A stretch of 64,000 nucleotides of DNA from an uncultured Acetatifactor sp. (GTDB lineage Bacteria > Bacillota > Clostridia > Lachnospirales > Lachnospiraceae), in assembly GCF_910585425.1 (NCBI RefSeq), contig NZ_CAJUCP010000008.1, forward strand, positions 1-64,000, in the 5' to 3' direction. Below, piece by piece: positions 49,308-57,729 of this stretch (position 1 is the stretch's first letter; every line of letters starts with the position of its first letter). The notes under the pieces are model-generated. The model worked only from the letters and a program-made list of their open reading frames with translations. It did not search any database and was not told the DNA's origin. The translations under genes and the position numbers were made by a program.

Positions 49308-50027
49308 CTACAGCGGCAGCAGAATCTCCGTGGCGAAGACATTGCCCTCATCCTGCCTGTTCAGATATCCTCTGTACTTTTTCACCACCTTGTCGATTCT
49401 GTACAGCCCGTAGCCATGGCTGTCCGTGCCCTTTGTGGAAAGGTACTTTCCAAAGCCCTTCCGGTAAGCGCCGTCCGCGGCGTTCATCACATAGATATAG
49501 AGGTTGTCCCTGACCTTCGCCATGTAGAAGCGCAGGAACCGCTCCTCCTGCGGCACCTTCAGGCAGGCCTCCATGGCGTTGTCCAGCAGGTTCCCGATCA
49601 TGACGCTTAAATCCACCTCAGAGACAGGGAGATCCGGCGGCAGGGCGGCGGTGGCATCCACCCGGATGTCCCTGGCCTTCACCACGGAAAGCTTGCTGTT
49701 CAGGATGGCGTCCACCATGGCGTTCCCTGTGCGGATTTGGATGTCTACAGAATTATAGTCATCCGTCAGCTCCCGCAGGTAACTCCCAAGCTGTTTCGTC
49801 TGTCCCATCTCCAGATAGGCCTGCATGGTCTGGAGATGGTTTTTGAAATCATGCCGCCAGCCCCTGGTCTGGCGGTACAGATTGTCCACCTCCTCGCAGT
49901 GCCTGCGGGTCAGGTCATCCTGGTATCTGGCAATCTGGCGCTCCACCAACTGGCGGACGTACAGGCGGATTCCCACAAGAGCCCCGGGAACCGCCGCTAT
50001 CAATAATAGGATAATGTATTGGTCCAT
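49308..50027 (-). CDS. Sensor histidine kinase, AgrC/GHKL type, minimal sensor
   Basis: A 239-aa kinase with a single N-terminal membrane helix (YIILLLIAAVPGALVGI), then the H-box WRHDFKNHLQ (His58) and a GHKL ATPase domain (GNLLDNAMEACLKV as N-box, SHGYGLYRID as G-box). AgrC-type kinases normally have six or seven helices that read a peptide; here the sensor is nearly absent, so it may sense via the membrane or the adjacent transporter, as in intramembrane-sensing systems. It follows the response regulator by 130 bases. Confidence 0.9.
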   Translation of the reverse strand: MDQYIILLLIAAVPGALVGIRLYVRQLVERQIARYQDDLTRRHCEEVDNLYRQTRGWRHDFKNHLQTMQAYLEMGQTKQLGSYLRELTDDYNSVDIQIRTGNAMVDAILNSKLSVVKARDIRVDATAALPPDLPVSEVDLSVMIGNLLDNAMEACLKVPQEERFLRFYMAKVRDNLYIYVMNAADGAYRKGFGKYLSTKGTDSHGYGLYRIDKVVKKYRGYLNRQDEGNVFATEILLPL

Positions 50028-50157
50028 CCAATATATCCCTGCCTTTCAGTCAGCCTTTCTACGCATCATAGCATATGGCGATACGGATTGCTGGAGATCC
50101 GAGTCCTATCTGCCAGAAAGCGCTTCCGGCAGATTCCCGGAGCGATGGTTAGTATGC

Positions 50158-50883
50158 TTATTCCGTAAGGCCAGGCCCCACGAATGCCCTGATGAACCTG
50201 TCGTTCACCTCATTGTACATTCTGCGGCTCACGGGCACCAGCGCGCCGCCCTCCATGCCGATGTCCTGCCTGCCTACCCTGGATACCCTCCGCAGGTTCA
50301 CCAGATAGGAGCGGTGGCAGAACAGGAAATCCCCGCGCCCTTCCAGCTTCTTCGCCAGTTCTCTGATTCCCAGCTTTAGCTGTAAACGCTCTCCCATACA
50401 TTCCAGCACGCAATAATGTCCTACCGCCTCCCCGTAGAGGATTCCGGACACGTCCGTCTTCACCAGCCCCTCCTCCGTGGGCAGGAGAATCCACTCCGCG
50501 TCCTCCTCCCGCCGCTTCAGGCACTTATCCAGGCATTCCCACACCTTCTCTTTGCGCAGGGGCTTCAACAGATAGTGCATGGCTTCCACTTCGTAGCCCT
50601 CCTGCATATAGTCGGCGATTCCGGTGGTGAATATGATGTTCAGCTTCTTTCCCTGCTCCCGAAGCCGCTTCGCAAGGCTGATGCCGTCCGCCCCGCCCAT
50701 CATGATGTCCAGGAAGAGCACATCGCAGCACTGCTGCCCGCACCACGCAAAGTAGAAGGCCTCGCTGGAAGTGAAGGCCTCCACCTCCGCTTCCAGCCCC
50801 TCCCTGGCCCTCCACTCTTCGATATATTTCGTCAGGATGTCCCTGTGCGTCTGTTCGTCGTCCACAATGGCAATGTGCAGCAT
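50158..50883 (-). CDS. LytTR-type response regulator
   Basis: A 241-aa AgrA/LytR-like regulator. The receiver domain shows IAIVDDEQTHRD, the phosphoacceptor in VLFLDIMMGG and the conserved Lys in LLKPLRKEKV. The LytTR DNA-binding domain follows (HYCVLECMGERLQLKLGI, FLFCHRSYLVNLRRV). The ATG at 50883 follows AGGAG; a start 12 bases earlier is possible. Likely controls the exporter downstream. Confidence 0.92.
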   Translation of the reverse strand: MLHIAIVDDEQTHRDILTKYIEEWRAREGLEAEVEAFTSSEAFYFAWCGQQCCDVLFLDIMMGGADGISLAKRLREQGKKLNIIFTTGIADYMQEGYEVEAMHYLLKPLRKEKVWECLDKCLKRREEDAEWILLPTEEGLVKTDVSGILYGEAVGHYCVLECMGERLQLKLGIRELAKKLEGRGDFLFCHRSYLVNLRRVSRVGRQDIGMEGGALVPVSRRMYNEVNDRFIRAFVGPGLTE

Positions 50884-50950
50884 GGCTCCTATCATCTCCC
50901 TGATAAATAGTAACCCATTTTCTCCTGTCCGTCAATGTCTCAAAGCTGTA

Positions 50951-52270
50951 TCACCTTGCAAGCAGCCAGTCAATCAGGCCCATGGACTTAATCCCCTCAT
51001 AGGAAGCATCAAGCCCGGGATTCAGAGACAATACAATCTTCTCATAATTGTCCGGAATCTTCTGCAAAGGGGCCAGCTCTCTGTTTCGGACGGTCTCGCT
51101 TGCCATGGATTCCGTCACCTGCACGTATAGCTTATCATCGGCTTTCGTGGCAATGAAATCCACCTCGGCATTGTCCACCTTTCCGATAGCCACATCATAG
51201 CCTCTGCGCATCAGTTCGAAATACACTACATTCTCCAGCGCATGGCCGCTGTCCCGGTTTCGGAAGCCGAGCAGGTAGTTGCGCAGACCGATATCCACGA
51301 TATAGAACTTGCCCAGAGTGCGCAGATATTCCTTGCCCTTGATGTCAAAACGCTTGATTTCATAGAAAAAATAGGATTCCAGCAAGGCGTCCACATAGGC
51401 CTGGACCGCATGTGCACTGGGGGCTCCCTTTCTCCTCTCGTCCTCCAGAAGCCCCTCATTGGACAAAGTCTTCCCAATGGAGGACACGGAAATGCTGCTG
51501 CCGATGTTGTCCGCCAGAAACAGGACAATCTTTCTAAGGAGCGCCGGGTCCGTAATCCGCTTCTGCCCTCTGCGCTTTTCCCGCTCCAGGATGTCCCGGA
51601 TGACCACAGTAGAATATATGCCGTCCAGCAGCGTCAATGCCCTTTCCTGATTCAAGCCCACATCCGCAATGCCCGGCATCCCCCCGAAGCGCATATAGGC
51701 CTCAAAGACCTCCCGCATATCGTAGCGCTCGCCGCTTTTGTCAAAGACCTGTTTCCTCATGCCGCCCAGCGCGCTCTTTCCCTCCCTGACCTCAAAATCA
51801 TGGAAATACAGGAATTCTCCAAAGGAGAGGGGAAGCATCTTAATCTCCACGCATCTGCCGGCCAGGTAAGTGGCGTATTCGGAAGACAGCAGCCATGCAT
51901 TAGAGCCGGTTATATAGATATCGCACTCAAAGTCCACACGGAAAGAATTCACCGTCTCTTCCCAGCCCGCAATCCGCTGTACTTCATCAAAGAAAAAGTA
52001 CATGCGCTGTCCCTGGAGGACCCTCTGCTTTACATAATCATAAAAGGTATCCGCAGTCAGCTTTTGAAATGCATGAGATTCAAAGTTCATCTCCACAATC
52101 TGAGGAGCCGTGACACCTGTTTCCTTCAAATGGGCCACCATCAGCTTCAGCAGGCTGGATTTGCCGCAGCGCCGAATCCCCGTCACTACCTTTACAGGTT
52201 CTGTGTCGCGAAACGCGATGATTTTATCCAAATACAAATCCCGTCTTTTGAGTTGGCTGCCATCTATCAT
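50951..52270 (-). CDS. AAA ATPase with DUF4143 domain
   Basis: A 439-aa member of the widespread AAA_14/DUF4143 family. Walker A GIRRCGKSSLLKLM lies near residue 30, Walker B YFFFDEVQRIAGWE follows, then NAWLLSSEYATYLAGR. The C-terminal DUF4143 part contains the nuclease-like segment YDVAIGKVDNAEVDFIATK. GGAGGG precedes the ATG at 52270. Function is unknown. A consensus promoter with repeats is directly upstream. Confidence 0.92.
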   Translation of the reverse strand: MIDGSQLKRRDLYLDKIIAFRDTEPVKVVTGIRRCGKSSLLKLMVAHLKETGVTAPQIVEMNFESHAFQKLTADTFYDYVKQRVLQGQRMYFFFDEVQRIAGWEETVNSFRVDFECDIYITGSNAWLLSSEYATYLAGRCVEIKMLPLSFGEFLYFHDFEVREGKSALGGMRKQVFDKSGERYDMREVFEAYMRFGGMPGIADVGLNQERALTLLDGIYSTVVIRDILEREKRRGQKRITDPALLRKIVLFLADNIGSSISVSSIGKTLSNEGLLEDERRKGAPSAHAVQAYVDALLESYFFYEIKRFDIKGKEYLRTLGKFYIVDIGLRNYLLGFRNRDSGHALENVVYFELMRRGYDVAIGKVDNAEVDFIATKADDKLYVQVTESMASETVRNRELAPLQKIPDNYEKIVLSLNPGLDASYEGIKSMGLIDWLLAR

Positions 52271-52293
52271 AAAGCATCCCTCCTTACAACGAG

Positions 52294-52322
52294 ATTGTAG
52301 CATAAACTTTTACAGAAATCAA
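52294..52322 (-). promoter_or_regulatory. Sigma-A promoter of the DUF4143 gene with repeated half-sites
   Basis: TTGATT, 17 bases, TACAAT on the minus strand. Words like cataaact recur at 52300, 52340 and 52379, spaced about 40 bases, possibly sites for a regulator. Confidence 0.75.
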
Positions 52323-52413
52323 GTTTTTGCACCGGAGTGCATAAACTTATATATTTCGACTTTTTTTGCATTAAAGTACATAAATTTCCATCCCGGTACT
52401 GCCAGGTAAACTG

Positions 52414-52989
52414 CTAGACGCAGATGACCTGGTAAGGCCTTATGTCCGTATGGTCGGCAGGCAGCGCTTCCAGCAGTTGGCATCGATAGCCCACCGCTAT
52501 AGTGCGGACCTGCAAGGCCGGCTTGTCCGCCAGGTATCTGTCGTAGAAGCCCTTGCCGTATCCCAGCCGACTCCGGAATCGGTCAAAGGCCACGCCGGGC
52601 ATCAGCAGGAGCGTCCGTTCTGCTCTGTCCGGGGTATAGATATAGCGCAGCGTGTCCCCCGGGGGCTCCGGAATCCCTTTGTAGCCCGGGGCCAGGTTTT
52701 CCAGGGCTTCTATCCTGAAAAAAGCCATCTCAGGCTCTTTGTCCTTCAGCACCTTGGGCACGTATACCTTCTTGCCTGTCTTCAGCGCTTCTGCCAGAAT
52801 CTCCATGGTGGAGATTTCGCTCCCATAATTCACATAGCAGAGGAGATATTCCGAGCGGTAGAACCACTGGTGCCCCAGGATGCGCTCCGCCAGCAGGGTG
52901 TCGCCCTTCTTTCGGGCTTCCGGGCTCAGGCTTTCCCTTTCGCGCAGGATGCTTCTTCTGATTTCGCGCTTTTCCGAGTCATGTTCCAT
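52414..52989 (-). CDS. 5-formyltetrahydrofolate cyclo-ligase
   Basis: Recycles 5-formyl-THF to methenyl-THF using ATP. The 191-aa protein has KREIRRSILRERESLS at the start, YVNYGSEISTMEIL, VYVPKV, LMPGVAFDRFRSRLGYGKGFYDRYL (the GYGKGFYDRYL signature) and AVGYRCQLLEALP. The ATG at 52989 follows AAAGG; the frame extends to 53184 through a repeat and was not used. Length is normal. Confidence 0.95.
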   Translation of the reverse strand: MEHDSEKREIRRSILRERESLSPEARKKGDTLLAERILGHQWFYRSEYLLCYVNYGSEISTMEILAEALKTGKKVYVPKVLKDKEPEMAFFRIEALENLAPGYKGIPEPPGDTLRYIYTPDRAERTLLLMPGVAFDRFRSRLGYGKGFYDRYLADKPALQVRTIAVGYRCQLLEALPADHTDIRPYQVICV

Positions 52990-53178
52990 TTGTCGTCCTT
53001 TCGGCTGCATCTGCAGCTCTTCTCCTAAGTCTGCCGCCCTCATGTCTCCATGGGCTCTACAGTTTCTGCGGCAAGATTCAGGACGATTGTACCTGGCTTT
53101 GCTTTCGACTGGCATTCCCGTTTTCCATGCCTGCCGCAGCTTATACTGCTTAACGATTTCACTTGCCGTGAAACCGGA

Positions 53179-53239
53179 CTGCATAACGCTGACTGGTTCA
53201 TTCGCATGATTACATTAGGCAGCATTCAGCGTTATGCAG
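53179..53239. repeat. 14-bp perfect inverted repeat element
   Basis: ctgcataacgctga (53179-53192) pairs with tcagcgttatgcag (53226-53239) over a 33-base loop. The right arm supplies the stop codon and final residues of the UPF0291 gene. Its left arm and flank recur at about 31575-31605. Confidence 0.65.
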
Positions 53240-53471
53240 TATAAGTGTCATGCCTGGCTTTGCCGCCGAATTTTTCGCCCAGGTTCTCCATGCTGCCGTC
53301 GGGCCGCTCGATGGTGATGTTGTCAAGCTGGCCCCGCAGGTTCGCTCTGACGCTGGCCACGTACTCCTTGCGCAGACGGGCCTGTTCCGCCTTTTCCTCC
53401 TCGGTCAGGCCCTCGTTCTGGGATTTATGGTACAGCGCGTTGATTCGTGCGATTCTTTCGTCCATGTTCAT
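53232..53471 (-). CDS. UPF0291/DUF896 small protein
   Basis: A 79-aa protein of the YnzC family. It starts MNMDERIARINALYHKSQ and has the family core LTEEEKAEQARLRKEYVASV and ending IERPDGSMENLGEKFG. Function is not established; in Bacillus it is a LexA-regulated SOS gene. The ATG at 53471 follows GAAGGGA by 8 bases; the much longer reading frame upstream is not needed. Its last codons lie inside the inverted repeat at 53179-53239. Confidence 0.9.
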   Translation of the reverse strand: MNMDERIARINALYHKSQNEGLTEEEKAEQARLRKEYVASVRANLRGQLDNITIERPDGSMENLGEKFGGKARHDTYTA

Positions 53472-53602
53472 GATATTGTCCCTTCTCTTTCTTTTCCTTC
53501 TGATTGCTTTTGTGGCGCTTCTCTTATCCGGCAGCTTGCTTCTCCTGTTCGGAAGTTCCCGGACAGGGGGCGGCCGCATCTCTTTCATCTCTTTTATGGC
53601 GC

Positions 53603-55363
53603 TTATGGCGCGTATTCGCCGGCGATGGCTTCCGCCACCCGGATGCCGTCCATGGCCGCGGAGACGATTCCTCCGGCATAGCCCGCTCCCTCTCCGCAGG
53701 GATATAAGCCACGGATTTCCGACTGGAACTGTTCGTCCCGGTGAATCCGCACCGGTGATGAGGTGCGGCTCTCCACACCGGACAGGCAGGCATCCGGGCT
53801 GTCGAATCCGGTGATCTGTCTGCCGAAAACCTCCATTCCCTCCAGGATGGCCTGGTTGCAGGATTTGGGGAGAATGCGGCTCACATCGGCCCAGACCCAC
53901 GCTCCCTTGCACTGGGGATACGGCTTGCCCGCATTATCTGTGTCCTGTGCGCCTGTATCCTGGCAATCCGCGCCCTGCGCGCTTATGGCCTGCTCGTTTA
54001 TTCCCTGTGCGAAATCTCCTGCCTGCTCCCTGATTCCTTCGGCTGCGTTCCCTTCCACGCGCCGCCTGCTTTCCACACACTGTTTGAAATCACCGTACCG
54101 CTGTACCGGAATCTTCCCACCGCCCACCGCATATGCCCGCTCCTCCAGCCGCCGCTGGAACTCGACTCCCGCCAGGGGATGCCCCGACCCGAAGTCATCC
54201 GGCGTGACGGTGACGATGACGGCGCTGTTGGCGTTTTTGCCGTCCCGGGCGCTGTAGCTCATGCCGTTCACTGCCGTGCGGCCCTCCTCGGAGGAGGCGT
54301 TCACCACGTAGCCGCCGGGGCACATGCAGAAGGAATAGACGCCTCTGCCGTCTCTGGCTTTCGCGGTCACCTTATAGGGCGCTGCCCCCAAATCCCCGGG
54401 ATGCTCCGTCCCGTACTGGCTCAGGTCGATCATCCGCTGGGGATGCTCCACCCGAAGCCCCACGGCAAAGGACTTGGCCTCCATGGGCACCCCTCTGTCA
54501 AGGAGCATGGAGAAGGTGTCCCGGGCGCTGTGGCCGGTTGCCAGCACCAGCGATTCGCATTCCAGATATCCCCCGGAGCACGTTCCTGCCATGGTATGGC
54601 CCTCTTCCGCAGGCCCCTCCACGGTCACGCCCCTCACTCTCCCGTTCTCCACCAGGATATCCGTCACCCGGCTCTCGAAACGCACCTCTCCGCCCAGCCG
54701 GATGATTTCCTCCCGCATCCGCTTTACCACGCCGCAGAGCACATCCGTGCCGATATGGGGCTTCGCCTCATAGCAGATGCTCTCCTTCGCGCCGAATCTC
54801 ACGAAGGTCTCCAGCACGGCTCTATTCCTGCCGTCCCTGTCCTTCACCAGCGTATTCAGCTTCCCGTCGGAGAATGTCCCCGCGCCGCCCTCGCCGAACT
54901 GCACGTTGGAGCCCGGATCCAGCTTCCCGGTCTCCCAGAAGATCTCCACGTCCCGTTTCCGCTCTTCCACGCATTTCCCCCGCTCCAGCAGTATGGGCCG
55001 GTAGCCGTGCAGCGCCAGGAAATAGCCGCAGAACAGTCCCGCGGGGCCTGTCCCCACGATGACGATGGGAGCTTTCCTCTCCCGGGCTCCGGCCGCTGGA
55101 AAACGGTATTCCGTCTTTTCAGACCTGCACACCAGATTTTCCTTCCCCCGGAACCTATGTAGGATTCTGTCCTCGTCCTTTACCGCCACGTCCACGGAAT
55201 AGATGTAGAGCACCGCAGGCTTCTTCCGCGCGTCGATGGACTGGCGGATTATCCTTAATTCCGTTATGTTCTGTTCGGGCACCCGCAATATCGATGCGGT
55301 CTGCCTCTTTAAATCCGCCGCCGAATGTCCTGTCCTCAATTTCACCTGATTGACCCGAAGCAT
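53603..55363 (-). CDS. FAD-dependent oxidoreductase of the COG2509 type
   Basis: A 586-aa flavoprotein with an N-terminal region (VNQVKLRTGHSAADLKRQ, DARKKPAVLYIYSVDV) and the FAD-binding motif IVIVGTGPAGLFCGYFLAL near residue 100, then GEGGAGTFSDGKLNT, a conserved loop of this family, and a C-terminal LYPCGEGAGYAGGIVSAAMDG. Function is unsettled. An Ala/Gln/Asp-rich insertion of about 50 residues (around 455-505, with QGADCQDTGAQDTD) interrupts the usual sequence. AGGAGG precedes the ATG at 55363. Confidence 0.9.
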   Translation of the reverse strand: MLRVNQVKLRTGHSAADLKRQTASILRVPEQNITELRIIRQSIDARKKPAVLYIYSVDVAVKDEDRILHRFRGKENLVCRSEKTEYRFPAAGARERKAPIVIVGTGPAGLFCGYFLALHGYRPILLERGKCVEERKRDVEIFWETGKLDPGSNVQFGEGGAGTFSDGKLNTLVKDRDGRNRAVLETFVRFGAKESICYEAKPHIGTDVLCGVVKRMREEIIRLGGEVRFESRVTDILVENGRVRGVTVEGPAEEGHTMAGTCSGGYLECESLVLATGHSARDTFSMLLDRGVPMEAKSFAVGLRVEHPQRMIDLSQYGTEHPGDLGAAPYKVTAKARDGRGVYSFCMCPGGYVVNASSEEGRTAVNGMSYSARDGKNANSAVIVTVTPDDFGSGHPLAGVEFQRRLEERAYAVGGGKIPVQRYGDFKQCVESRRRVEGNAAEGIREQAGDFAQGINEQAISAQGADCQDTGAQDTDNAGKPYPQCKGAWVWADVSRILPKSCNQAILEGMEVFGRQITGFDSPDACLSGVESRTSSPVRIHRDEQFQSEIRGLYPCGEGAGYAGGIVSAAMDGIRVAEAIAGEYAP

Positions 55364-55448
55364 CCAAACCTCCTGTCCCGCTGTCCCGATATGCGGAAAA
55401 TCCGGTTTCCTCTGCATCCGCCCGGATTCCGTTCCTGCATTTCACAAC

Positions 55449-56735
55449 CTATTGATTCCCCTTCTTCCGGGAAGCCCCCCATCCCGCTATGGAGCCGCTG
55501 CACCATGCCCACTGCAGGTTATAGCCGCCGCATCTGCCGTCCACGTCCAGGAGCTCTCCCGCGAAATAGACGCCGGGCACGAGCCTGGACTCCAGCTCCT
55601 CCGTCACCTCGTCCAGCGGGACGCCTCCGGCGCAGACCTGGGCGCTGTCATAGGGATTGCTGCCCACCACATGGACGCTCCAATGCCTGCACATTTCATA
55701 AACCCTGGCCAGCTTCCCCTCATCCGCCTCCGCTACGCTTTCCGTGGCTTTCAGCCCCGCCAGCCTGATGAAAAGGAGCATCAGCTTCTTATGCAGCATG
55801 CCCGTGAAGAATTCCTCCACTGTGCGCTGCCCCTGCAGAAGCCTCCTGTCCGCCCGCAGCGCGGCGAAATCCGCCTCCGTATAATCCGGCAGGAAATCAA
55901 TGACGACCTCCACTTCCCTGCCGCGCTCCCGCTGTTGGAAAACGTCTTTGTCTTCTCCTCTATGCCTGCTCCCCGCCAATATGTAATTCACGACGCGGCT
56001 GAACTGGAACACCGGAATCCCGGAAATCCCGTACTCCGTCAACTGCAGCTCCCCCCGCTCCCTGGCCACGCATTTCCCCTGCCAGTGGACGGACAGCGCA
56101 GCCTCCGCCCTGACCCCGGCCACGGCTTTCAGGCATTCCTCCCTGCATTTCAGCTGTACCAGCGCCGGGACCGTGGGCACCAGGCTGTGCCCCAGCCCTT
56201 CCGCCAGCCGGTATCCGCTGCCGTCTGAGCCTGTCTTCGGCGCGGCCCTTCCCCCGCAGGCCAGGACCACCCGGTCGAAGGTATAGGCTCCGTTCTTCCC
56301 CCGCACCTCGAACTGACGCTTCCGCCTGCCCTGCCGGATTCCCTCCGCCTTGAAATCCGTCACCACTTCCACGCCTGCGTCCCTGACCTCGTAGCGCAGC
56401 GCGTCAAGCACTGCCGCCGCCTGCTCGCAGGCCGGATAGAGATAGCCGTTCCTGCTCTTCAGCATCAGGCCGATTTCCCGGAAGAAGGCCTCCGTGTCCG
56501 CCGTGCCGAACCGCCCCAGGAATCCCGCCAGCATATCCGGGCGTCCCGTATGGTAGTCCTCCGGCCCCAGCTTCTCGTTGCCCAGGTTGCACTTCCCGTT
56601 GCCGGTGGACAGTATCTTTTTTCCCAGTCTGTCGTTTCCCTCCAGCAGCGTGACCTTCGCCCCGCCCCTGGCCGCCGCAATCGCCGCCATCATTCCGGCG
56701 GCTCCGCCGCCCACGATGCCCACTGTATTTCCCAT
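55449..56735 (-). CDS. HI0933/BaiN-like NAD(P)/FAD-dependent oxidoreductase
   Basis: A 428-aa flavoprotein. The dinucleotide-binding motif is VGIVGGGAAGMMAAIAAA, followed by LLEGNDRLGKKILSTGNGKCN, both hallmarks of the HI0933 family, and the C-terminal AGGVPLDEVTEELESR with YFAGELLDVDGRCGGYNLQ. BaiN homologs act in bile-acid 7-dehydroxylation, but most family members are uncharacterised housekeeping proteins, so this role is not assigned. It lies 85 bases ahead of the other FAD gene in the same direction. Confidence 0.93.
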   Translation of the reverse strand: MGNTVGIVGGGAAGMMAAIAAARGGAKVTLLEGNDRLGKKILSTGNGKCNLGNEKLGPEDYHTGRPDMLAGFLGRFGTADTEAFFREIGLMLKSRNGYLYPACEQAAAVLDALRYEVRDAGVEVVTDFKAEGIRQGRRKRQFEVRGKNGAYTFDRVVLACGGRAAPKTGSDGSGYRLAEGLGHSLVPTVPALVQLKCREECLKAVAGVRAEAALSVHWQGKCVARERGELQLTEYGISGIPVFQFSRVVNYILAGSRHRGEDKDVFQQRERGREVEVVIDFLPDYTEADFAALRADRRLLQGQRTVEEFFTGMLHKKLMLLFIRLAGLKATESVAEADEGKLARVYEMCRHWSVHVVGSNPYDSAQVCAGGVPLDEVTEELESRLVPGVYFAGELLDVDGRCGGYNLQWAWCSGSIAGWGASRKKGNQ

Positions 56736-56807
56736 GAACCCTTCTCCTTATGCCGCCTCTCCTGACTGCTCATACTGCACACCGGTTAAATTTGCAGTGC
56801 GACCCGG

Positions 56808-56869
56808 CTGCAGACCGCCAGCCAAGTGATTTCCCGGGGGACACCACTGTAAATCCTGGCGGTCTGCAG
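56808..56869. repeat. 14-bp perfect inverted repeat element
   Basis: ctgcagaccgccag (56808-56821) and its complement (56856-56869) enclose 34 bases, with a nearby actgca/tgcagt pair at 56773-56798. No T run follows on either strand. Confidence 0.65.
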
Positions 56870-56889
56870 TATAGAAACTCTTTGCATGC

Positions 56890-57627
56890 TTAGCTGGAGT
56901 AATTCTCCAGAAAGCTGTACAGCTCCTCCTCGTCCCTGATCCACATCATATCGATGATGTTCTGCTGCAGATGCGCCGGCAGGGAATCCAGGCTGATATC
57001 TGTCTCGATATACACGGTCTTCCTGTCCTCCAGATAGACGACTACCTCATTGTCGTATGCCGCCAGATAGAAGCTGCTGCTGGGCTGGACGAATTTATAG
57101 TCCATCCTGACCACCACCCGCTCCCTGGAGAAGGACAGTACCTCCAGCCCCACGAAGCCCCGCTCCAGCTCGGACAGCGGCGGGAAAGCCTCATAGACCT
57201 CCATGGCCTGCAGGAACTGCTCCCTGTTCATGCCCACATATTTGTCCGGCAGCCTCCATGTGGTCTCCACCACCGTGTGGTACAGCACATCCGTCTCCTC
57301 CAGCACGTACTTGGTGTCCACGCACAGGGTCTCTGCGGAGACCATGACCTCCTCCGCGTCCTCCGCCTCCGCCGCCTCCGCAGGCCCTTCCGCTCCGTCT
57401 CCCGCTGCCACAGCCCCCGTCTCCTCCGGCGCCGGTCCAGCCTTCTGGCCGGAGGCCTGTCCATCCTCCGCGCTCCTCTCCACAGAGGCCCGTGGAATCT
57501 CCGCGTCCTCCCCGGCCGCCTCTCTCTGATAAAAGAACCAGGAGGACTTCACGCCCACATAAAAACCAATCCCCAGCACCAGCAGGGGATATACAATGAA
57601 TAAGCTGATACATTTTACATACTTCAT
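56890..57627 (-). CDS. BofC-like sporulation protein, membrane-anchored
   Basis: A 245-aa protein with an N-terminal membrane segment (ISLFIVYPLLVLGIGFYVG), an Ala/Glu/Gly-rich linker (about 38-95) and a C-terminal soluble domain ending SLDSLPAHLQQNIIDMMWI then EEELYSFLENYSS, which resembles BofC C-terminal domains. In Bacillus, BofC restrains SpoIVB signalling to pro-sigma-K processing. The ATG at 57627 follows AAGGAG. Its long linker is unusual; the assignment is from the ending pattern only. Confidence 0.75.
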   Translation of the reverse strand: MKYVKCISLFIVYPLLVLGIGFYVGVKSSWFFYQREAAGEDAEIPRASVERSAEDGQASGQKAGPAPEETGAVAAGDGAEGPAEAAEAEDAEEVMVSAETLCVDTKYVLEETDVLYHTVVETTWRLPDKYVGMNREQFLQAMEVYEAFPPLSELERGFVGLEVLSFSRERVVVRMDYKFVQPSSSFYLAAYDNEVVVYLEDRKTVYIETDISLDSLPAHLQQNIIDMMWIRDEEELYSFLENYSS

Positions 57628-57729
57628 AGTATTCTCCTTGGAAATCACCTTCCACGGACATCTCTTCTTCTATTCGTAATCAGTATCAGCTATTTTCCTA
57701 CTATTTATACAAATCCAGACCCCTTTGCC

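Noticed and set aside
49308..50883. Complete agr quorum-sensing locus
   Set aside because: No AgrB-like peptidase and no AgrD-like peptide ORF are visible around the kinase and regulator.
55449..56735. Bile-acid 7-dehydroxylation gene baiN
   Set aside because: The HI0933 family is widespread and no other bai genes are nearby.
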